A DNA stretch of 10,964 nt, from positions 1-10,964 of the forward strand of contig JASHXG010000282.1 in NCBI GenBank assembly GCA_030043675.1. The letters run 5' to 3'. This stretch comes from Vulcanimicrobiota bacterium (GTDB lineage: Bacteria > Vulcanimicrobiota > Vulcanimicrobiia > Vulcanimicrobiales > Vulcanimicrobiaceae). Of this stretch, positions 6,265-10,964 are shown in pieces. Positions within the stretch are counted from its first letter, which is position 1; every line of letters begins with the position of its first letter. The notes beneath the pieces are model-generated. The model saw only the letters and a list, made by a program, of their open reading frames with translations, did no database searches and was not told the origin of the DNA. The position numbers and the translations under genes were made by a program.

Positions 6265-7308
6265 ATGCAGAAGATTCGCATCGGCATCGTCGGTGCCGGG
6301 TTCGGGGTGAGCACGCACTTGCCGGCGCTGCAGGCCCATCCCGCTTTCGAGGTCGTCGCGCTGGCGTCGCCGTCGACGGCGGCGCGGATCGCGCGCGAGC
6401 GCGGCATCGCGCACGCTTTCACGTCGTGCCAAGCGATGCTCGCCGGGTGCGACCTCGACGCGGTGACCGTTGCCTCCCCTCCCTTTACGCACCGCGAGGA
6501 CGTGCTAGCCAGCCTCGCCGTCCACAAGCACGTGCTCTGCGAGAAACCGTTCGCGCTCGACGTCGCCGGCGCGCGTAACATGGTTGAGGCGGCCGCGGTC
6601 GCCGGCACGGCGTGCGGTCTCTCGCACGAGTTTCGCTTCGTCCCGCAGCTTGCAGCCATCAAGGAGCTGGTCGCGCATCGTCACCTCGATCCGCTGCGTG
6701 ACGCCGAGATAACGCTGTTGCGCCGGATGCTGCGCCGCAGCGAGCGACGCGCGCGCGGCTGGTGGTTTTCCCGCGAGCTCGGGGGCGGCTACGCCGGAGC
6801 AATCCTTTCGCACCTGATCGATTTGGCCGACTGGCTGGCGGCGGAAAGCCCGCAACGCTCGGTCGGATTATTGCGCACCGCCAACGTCGAGCGCCACGAC
6901 CAGGCGGGTGCCTTCAAATCGACCGTCGACGACGGCGCCTTCGCGTTGCTCGAGTACCGCGAAGGTCTGGTTGCCCGCCTCTGCGCCGACGCGACGACGG
7001 CCGTCGAATCCTTCACGTGCGCGGCACACGGCGAAGGGCGCACCGCCGTCGCCAGCGGCAACATCATCACCAATCTCAAGCTCTTTACCATCGATGATGA
7101 CGAAACCAGCGAGCTCGAGTGCAAACCGTCACCCTACGCGCGTTTCGCAAGCGTCAATGCCAGCGTTCCGTTGCTGATGGAGCTCTACGATGAGTTCGCA
7201 AAAAAGATCGAAGGGAAGCCAAACGTGCTCCCGACCTTCGAAGAGGGACTCGTAACTCAGCAGGTGTTGCAGTCGATCGGTTACGGAACCTCGGTCCCCC
7301 AGCCCTAG
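6265..7308 (+). CDS. Gfo/Idh/MocA family oxidoreductase lacking the usual catalytic Asp
   Basis: This is a 347-residue NAD(P)-dependent oxidoreductase. The Rossmann motif is GIVGAGFGVSTHLPAL (7-22). The conserved EKPFALD loop (93-99) supplies Lys94, and GGGYAGAILSHLIDLADWL (173-191) is the family's 'GGG..xD.g.H.iD' segment. In relatives such as inositol dehydrogenase IolG the catalytic set is Lys-Asp-His; here the Asp position is Ala179 while His183 is kept. The enzyme may therefore use a different mechanism, act on an imine or ketone needing less acid-base help, or have another role. It starts two bases after the aminotransferase stop with no obvious ribosome site, so translation is probably coupled. 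Its TAG overlaps the stop of the convergent lipoprotein gene within CTAG at 7305-7308. Substrate unknown. Confidence 0.88.
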   Translation: MQKIRIGIVGAGFGVSTHLPALQAHPAFEVVALASPSTAARIARERGIAHAFTSCQAMLAGCDLDAVTVASPPFTHREDVLASLAVHKHVLCEKPFALDVAGARNMVEAAAVAGTACGLSHEFRFVPQLAAIKELVAHRHLDPLRDAEITLLRRMLRRSERRARGWWFSRELGGGYAGAILSHLIDLADWLAAESPQRSVGLLRTANVERHDQAGAFKSTVDDGAFALLEYREGLVARLCADATTAVESFTCAAHGEGRTAVASGNIITNLKLFTIDDDETSELECKPSPYARFASVNASVPLLMELYDEFAKKIEGKPNVLPTFEEGLVTQQVLQSIGYGTSVPQP

Positions 7309-8315
7309 CTCACCGGCGTGCGGCAGATAAAGGCATTCGATGCGCGGTCGAACCACCAAAGGCGTTGGAAGCGATCGAGAATGGCGCCGGAACGAAGCCC
7401 GTGAATCTCGCCGTATTGCGGCAGCCGATGAACGCCCTGCACATCGACTCTTGCGACCGACGAGCTATAGCCGTCGCCGCTCGAAGCGCCGACCAAGATG
7501 ACCACGGAGCGCGGCCCCGCACCGAGAATGCGCATGGCACAGCCCGGTAAGTCCCACAGCCGCAAGATTCGATTAGTGCGCAAGTCGATACTGACCGCAT
7601 GATTCCCCGACGTCGCCCAGACGCGGTAGCGATCGCGGCCGCGAAGGTCGACGGGGACGTGCAGCGTCGCCGCGGTATCGGAGAAGCACGCGTTGCTGGG
7701 CAGTTGGACGTACGCCACGTGACCGGAGTGGCGATCCTTGAGGACGATCGAAGAGCCGAGCTGATCGCCGACGATGAGGAACTTCTTTCCGTGCGGGCCG
7801 CCGGCGAGCGCCGCCGCGAATGGATCGACGCCGGCGGGAAGCCGTTCCGAGTACCACCTCCAGACGTCGGCTACCGCCAGCGCGTGCGGTGTGGCGCGCG
7901 CGGCGACAATGTAGCGATGGGTATCGTCTGCCACGGCGCCTACGAGCGGAGTTACGTTACGCGGAATTCGCACCGCCACCGTATGCCTGCGCCGAAAGAC
8001 GCGGGTGAAGTGCATTCCGTCGCCGTCGAGGACGTACACCGCGCCGGCGTACCAGAAGATGGTTCCCGAACGCACCCGTCTGTCACGAATGACCTCGAAC
8101 CGTCTTGGCTGCCATTGACGCACGATCTCGTCGTCGTCAATGTACCAAAGCACGCCGGACGGATCGACCGTCCGCGGATAGGACGCTGAGGCCGTCACCC
8201 TCGCCACCGGAAAGCGAACGTCGAAGTATGGCCTGGGGCCGAGCTGATTGAGGGCCGACGTGCATCCGGCCGCGAGCGCAAGCGCGAATAGCGCGGCGAG
8301 GGATCGCGTCGTCAC
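7305..8315 (-). CDS. Predicted lipoprotein, possible beta-propeller; last gene of the nadE-cinA run
   Basis: This 336-residue protein has a GTG start and a short lipoprotein signal: basic TTR, hydrophobic SLAALFALALAAG, then Cys18 (the residue at -3 is Ala, acceptable but not ideal). The mature part is made of short beta-rich units with Trp/Tyr-containing turns (for example VLWYIDDDEIVRQW, TIFWYAGAVYVLDGDG, LRLWDLPGC, RLWWFDRASNAF), which suggests a propeller-like sensor or scaffold fold. I do not recognise a specific family. The GTG at 8315 overlaps the cinA TGA (GTGA) and has GGAGGG six bases upstream, so this start is much better than an in-frame codon 46 codons further up, inside cinA. 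It is probably translated in step with cinA. The ribosome site here is the best in the window. Function unknown; an envelope role is inferred only from the signal. Confidence 0.78.
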   Translation of the reverse strand: MTTRSLAALFALALAAGCTSALNQLGPRPYFDVRFPVARVTASASYPRTVDPSGVLWYIDDDEIVRQWQPRRFEVIRDRRVRSGTIFWYAGAVYVLDGDGMHFTRVFRRRHTVAVRIPRNVTPLVGAVADDTHRYIVAARATPHALAVADVWRWYSERLPAGVDPFAAALAGGPHGKKFLIVGDQLGSSIVLKDRHSGHVAYVQLPSNACFSDTAATLHVPVDLRGRDRYRVWATSGNHAVSIDLRTNRILRLWDLPGCAMRILGAGPRSVVILVGASSGDGYSSSVARVDVQGVHRLPQYGEIHGLRSGAILDRFQRLWWFDRASNAFICRTPVS

Positions 8316-9571
8316 CGTTGACCCTCCAGGTATCTCCAGATGATACCCAAGCCGATGGTCGTCGCCCGTCGGGTGATCGCGGCGCGATCGCCCCGCAGCT
8401 CGAAGCGCCAGGTGCCGGCGACTCCGTCGCGGTCCTCGAGCGCAAACCAGCACGAGCCGATCGGCTTATGCGGCGTGCCGCCCTCTGGTCCGGCGATGCC
8501 CGTCGTCGCCAAGGCCAGGTCCGCGCCGAGCCTCAGTCGAGCGCCGAGCGCCATCTCTTGCGCCGCCGCCTGGCTGACCGCACCTTCGCGCTCGATCGTC
8601 TCGGGTCTCACTCCAAGCTGTTCGATCTTCACCGAATTTGCGTACGCGACGACGGCGCCGACGAACGCCGTCGACGAGCCGGGAACGCTGGTGAGCTGGG
8701 CGGCGAGTCGGCCGCCGGTGAATGATTCGGCCAACCCGATGCGCAGGCCGCGCGCCTGGAGCAACGCATGGATCGCGCCGGCCGGCGTCGTTTCGTCGGT
8801 ACCAAAGACGTAGCCCATCAGGCGACGTTCGAGCTCGATCTGGAGCGGAGCGATCATCGCATCGGCGTCGGCGGACGAGTCGCTTTTCGCGGTGAGCTTG
8901 ACGTCGACGCGGAAGTCGTGTGAAAGCACGGCAATCTTCGGATTGGCCGAGGCCGCGAAAAGGTCGGCAATGCGGTAGTCGATCTCCGATTCGCCGAGGT
9001 TGATGGTGTGAATGACGCGGGTATAGATCCTCGACTTCACCGCGAAGCGCTCGCGCAAGAATGGAACGAGACGCTCCGCCAGCATCGGCTTCATCTCGCG
9101 CGGAACGCCCGGCATGGAGGCCACGAACCTTCCGTCCTTGGCGAACGCGACGAATCCGGGAGCCGTGCCGTTGGGATTGGGGAGCGGAAGACTGCCGCGC
9201 GGCAGTTCGGCTTGTTTGCGATTGTTGGGACGCATCGGACGGCCGACCGTCGCAAAAAACTCTTCCATCTGGCGCAAGGCCGGCTCGTAGAGCTCGACGC
9301 TGAGACCCAATGCGTCGCAGACGGCTTCCTTGGTGAGGTCGTCGATTGTCGGCCCGAGACCGCCGGTTGTAATCGCACCCTCGGCGCGTTCCAACGCGCC
9401 GCGAATAGCCGCCGCGATTCGCTCGCGATTGTCGCCGACCACGTGCGTGGCACGCACGTCGATGCCGGCCTCCGCCAAACTTTGCTCGATGAAGACCGTA
9501 TTGGTGTCGACCAGCTGGCCCAGCAGCAGCTCGGTCCCGACGGCGATCAGCTCGACCGCGGCATCAGGCAC
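8312..9571 (-). CDS. cinA: CinA: competence/damage-inducible-type NMN deamidase with MoCF domain
   Basis: This 419-residue two-domain protein has the full length usual for CinA. The N-terminal COG1058/MoCF-like domain (about 5-175) has ELIAVGTELLLGQLVDTN at its start and TTGGLGPTIDD (68-78); in characterised CinA proteins this part hydrolyses ADP-ribose. The C-terminal PncC-type domain (about 262-415) deamidates nicotinamide mononucleotide to nicotinate mononucleotide. Its landmarks are AESFTGG (281-287, normally AESCTGG), Tyr310 and Lys315 in the VVAYANSVK region, and TTGIAGPEGGTP (356-367). Cys to Phe in the first motif spares the Ser thought to be catalytic. The GTG start at 9571 overlaps the upstream gene by eight bases and puts the first strand five residues from the start, as in relatives. 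Its last bases overlap the GTG of the lipoprotein gene. With nadE upstream, this gives two NAD-recycling enzymes in one run. Confidence 0.95.
   Translation of the reverse strand: MPDAAVELIAVGTELLLGQLVDTNTVFIEQSLAEAGIDVRATHVVGDNRERIAAAIRGALERAEGAITTGGLGPTIDDLTKEAVCDALGLSVELYEPALRQMEEFFATVGRPMRPNNRKQAELPRGSLPLPNPNGTAPGFVAFAKDGRFVASMPGVPREMKPMLAERLVPFLRERFAVKSRIYTRVIHTINLGESEIDYRIADLFAASANPKIAVLSHDFRVDVKLTAKSDSSADADAMIAPLQIELERRLMGYVFGTDETTPAGAIHALLQARGLRIGLAESFTGGRLAAQLTSVPGSSTAFVGAVVAYANSVKIEQLGVRPETIEREGAVSQAAAQEMALGARLRLGADLALATTGIAGPEGGTPHKPIGSCWFALEDRDGVAGTWRFELRGDRAAITRRATTIGLGIIWRYLEGQR
8322..8327 (-). promoter_or_regulatory. Strong Shine-Dalgarno site inside the end of cinA
   Basis: GGAGGG on the minus strand lies six bases before the GTG at 8315. 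It sets the start of the lipoprotein gene and gives it its own strong initiation signal within the cinA coding sequence. Confidence 0.75.
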
Positions 9572-10157
9572 TACTCGGCGGCTCCCGATCCTCGTCGAAC
9601 CACGGCGGATACTGCAAGCGCACGTCGGCCTTGAAACCGCGCGCTGCAGCGATCATTGCGCTGCGGCGTTGGGCCGAGTTCGCCGGCCCCGGGTTGGCGG
9701 CGTGCGTTTTCGCGCGATGAACGGCCAGACGCTCGACAAAGCGCGCGAACCGTGCATCCATCGCCCGCTGCAACGCCTCCTTGAGCGCCTTGCCGACGCG
9801 CGGCGCGAGCCCGGCCGTCCAGATCGCAACCCGTACCGGACCGGCCTTGGCGATCGCGCCCATCGCCACGAAACCGTAGCGCGGCTGGTCGATGCAACAT
9901 AAGAGAAAGCGATGGCGATCGGCGAGCTCCCGCAACCGCGCCGAAAGCGCCTCATCCTGCGGGGTCGAGATGACGAAGAACGCGTCGGCTACCTCTTCGT
10001 CGCGCAGCGCGGCGCCATCGGGGATGCGGCGCACGCGCGCCCCGGCTTCGCGTAAGGCCGCTTCCTTCTCGACGGCCTCGCGGTCGTCCGCAGGGCCGAT
10101 CACGACGCACACGCGATCCTCCAAATTGAGGCCAGCGGGAAAGAACGGTTTGCGCAT
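9564..10157 (-). CDS. Precorrin-2 dehydrogenase/sirohydrochlorin ferrochelatase-like protein (CysG N-domain/SirC type)
   Basis: This 197-residue protein resembles the dehydrogenase/ferrochelatase module of siroheme synthase, which oxidises precorrin-2 to sirohydrochlorin with NAD+ and may insert iron. It begins with the typical FFPAGLNLEDRVCVVIG strand-turn. It retains Asp90 in CCIDQPRYGFVAMGAI, the position of the conserved 'vD....c.F..Pa' segment whose Asp is important in CysG and Met8p, and VRVAIWTAGLAPRVGKALKE (108-127), matching 'iaISTgGkSPalar.iR'. Two things are odd. The nucleotide loop is GPADDREA (21-28) instead of GxGxxA, and the first Ser of 'IST' is Trp113. About 60 C-terminal residues are Arg/Ala/Pro-rich. 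It starts 12 bases after the nadE stop without a clear ribosome site, and overlaps cinA by eight bases. It may be a working siroheme enzyme of a divergent lineage or a repurposed relative; no other siroheme gene is in the window. Confidence 0.72.
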   Translation of the reverse strand: MRKPFFPAGLNLEDRVCVVIGPADDREAVEKEAALREAGARVRRIPDGAALRDEEVADAFFVISTPQDEALSARLRELADRHRFLLCCIDQPRYGFVAMGAIAKAGPVRVAIWTAGLAPRVGKALKEALQRAMDARFARFVERLAVHRAKTHAANPGPANSAQRRSAMIAAARGFKADVRLQYPPWFDEDREPPSSA

Positions 10158-10169
10158 CGGTCTAATGAC

Positions 10170-10964
10170 TTAGAAGTCGACCGGACGCAAGTAAAACTCG
10201 TTGATCGCCGTATTGCTCAACATCGCGGTCGTCGGCAGGTGGCGCTTCCAGTGCGTCGCGTCGACGCGCCCGCGCACCAGCGAGACTTCTTGGGCACTGA
10301 AACCGCGCTCGATCAGCTGCGCGTCGGAGTATCCCAGCAAAAGCTCGGCGAGAATCGCGTCGGCTCGTGCATAGGTGATGCCGAGGTCGCCTTCGTCGGT
10401 TTGATCGGCTTCCAGATCTGCGGTGGGCGCCTTGTCGATCAGGCGCTTGGGCACGCCGAGATATCGCGCGAGGGCCCAGACCTGCGTCTTGAACAGGTCG
10501 CCGAGCGGATTCACCGGCGGCGTATCGTCGGCGTGCCAGGTGAAATATCCCAGCAGCCGCTCGGTCTTGTTCCCGGTTCCGATCGGCAGCGCGCCGAGCT
10601 TGGCGGACTGATCGAAGAGCACGACCATCCGGATACGCGCCATCACGTTCCCCTGACGGCGCGCGTCGGCACTCGGTTCGAGCTGGAGATACCCGTCGAC
10701 GGCGGCGCTGATATCGATCGTCCGCGCATTGATCTGCAGCGCATCTATGACCAGCTGCGCATCGGCAAGACTCGACGGCTGCGAGGTTTTGTACGGCATG
10801 CGGAACGCATAGACGTTCTCCGGACCCAGCGCTCGCGCGCACAGGAACGCAGTCACGGCCGAATCGACGCCGCCCGAGAGTCCCAGCACCGCGCGCGGGA
10901 TTTCGCGCCGCACGAGAAGCTCGTCGCGCAGAAATGCGGTCAGCCATTGCGTCGTGACCGCAGC
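10170..10964 (-). CDS. nadE: NH3-dependent NAD+ synthetase, 5' end outside the window
   Basis: NadE amidates nicotinate adenine dinucleotide to NAD+ using ATP and ammonia. The visible 264 residues lack a nitrilase/glutaminase domain in the portion shown. They hold the N-type ATP-pyrophosphatase loop LGLSGGVDSAV, the KTSQPSSLADA segment, GTGNKTERLLGYFTWHADD, NPLGDLFKTQVW and DLEADQTDEGDLGITY, in the family order. The coding frame stays open to base 10964; codons before the possible GTG at 10913 read TAFLRDELL, a normal NadE helix, so the true start lies beyond the window and 10913 is not the start. A glutamine-dependent enzyme with an upstream glutaminase domain cannot be excluded because that part is not shown. 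The stop (TAG, 10172 to 10170) is 12 bases from the siroheme-like gene. It is the first visible gene of the minus-strand run. Confidence 0.95.
   Translation of the reverse strand, partial: AAVTTQWLTAFLRDELLVRREIPRAVLGLSGGVDSAVTAFLCARALGPENVYAFRMPYKTSQPSSLADAQLVIDALQINARTIDISAAVDGYLQLEPSADARRQGNVMARIRMVVLFDQSAKLGALPIGTGNKTERLLGYFTWHADDTPPVNPLGDLFKTQVWALARYLGVPKRLIDKAPTADLEADQTDEGDLGITYARADAILAELLLGYSDAQLIERGFSAQEVSLVRGRVDATHWKRHLPTTAMLSNTAINEFYLRPVDF

Noticed and set aside
8316..8453. In-frame start at 8453 for the lipoprotein gene
   Set aside because: It lies inside cinA, adds 46 Arg-rich residues before the signal sequence and ignores the GGAGGG plus GTG at 8315.
10911..10913. GTG at 10913 as the nadE start
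   Set aside because: The frame remains open upstream to the window edge and encodes a NadE-like helix there, so the gene continues beyond the window.
10162..10947. Open frame overlapping nadE on the same strand
   Set aside because: It is a frame-shifted, Arg/Ala-rich shadow of nadE without recognisable motifs.

Overview
The window is a compact, high-GC stretch of bacterial chromosome. It holds eight apparently intact genes, one gene cut by the right edge (nadE) and one clear pseudogene. Neighbouring genes often overlap or lie within a few bases of each other. I see no tRNA, rRNA, CRISPR array or insertion sequence. Lineage cannot be fixed from sequence alone. Several traits would fit an uncultured soil or rock phylum such as Candidatus Eremiobacterota: high GC, Pro/Ser/Thr-rich secreted proteins, a likely leaderless gene, a hopanoid gene remnant and many CGATCG hexamers. 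That placement is a low-confidence guess; Chloroflexota, Dormibacterota or Deinococcota-like lineages are not excluded.

Layout. (1) 1-384, plus: a small VOC-fold protein. (2) 431-763, plus: the decayed 3' end of a hopanoid radical SAM gene (hpnJ-like), with an in-frame stop and an internal deletion. (3) 760-2334, minus: 1-pyrroline-5-carboxylate dehydrogenase, convergent with the pseudogene. (4) 2374-3660, minus: a secreted DUF1565/beta-helix-type protein with Pro/Ser/Thr linkers. (5) 3732-7308, plus: a tight three-gene operon of LuxC-family acyl-CoA reductase, class III aminotransferase and Gfo/Idh/MocA oxidoreductase. (6) 7305-10964, minus: a four-gene run transcribed as nadE (5' end outside the window), a precorrin-2 dehydrogenase-like gene, cinA and a lipoprotein gene. 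The only stretch over 300 bases without an intact gene is 385-759, which holds the pseudogene.

How the genes may work together. The plus-strand operon reads as a pathway: a thioester is reduced to an aldehyde, the aldehyde is transaminated to an amine, and the product or a related imine or ketone is handled by an NAD(P)-fold enzyme that lacks the family's usual catalytic Asp. This is the most attractive candidate for an undescribed pathway here, but its substrate is unknown. The minus-strand run links two steps of pyridine-nucleotide metabolism: CinA (NMN deamidation) and NadE (final amidation to NAD). It also carries a divergent siroheme-type dehydrogenase with a damaged nucleotide-binding loop. 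PruA in the left half feeds proline or arginine carbon into glutamate.
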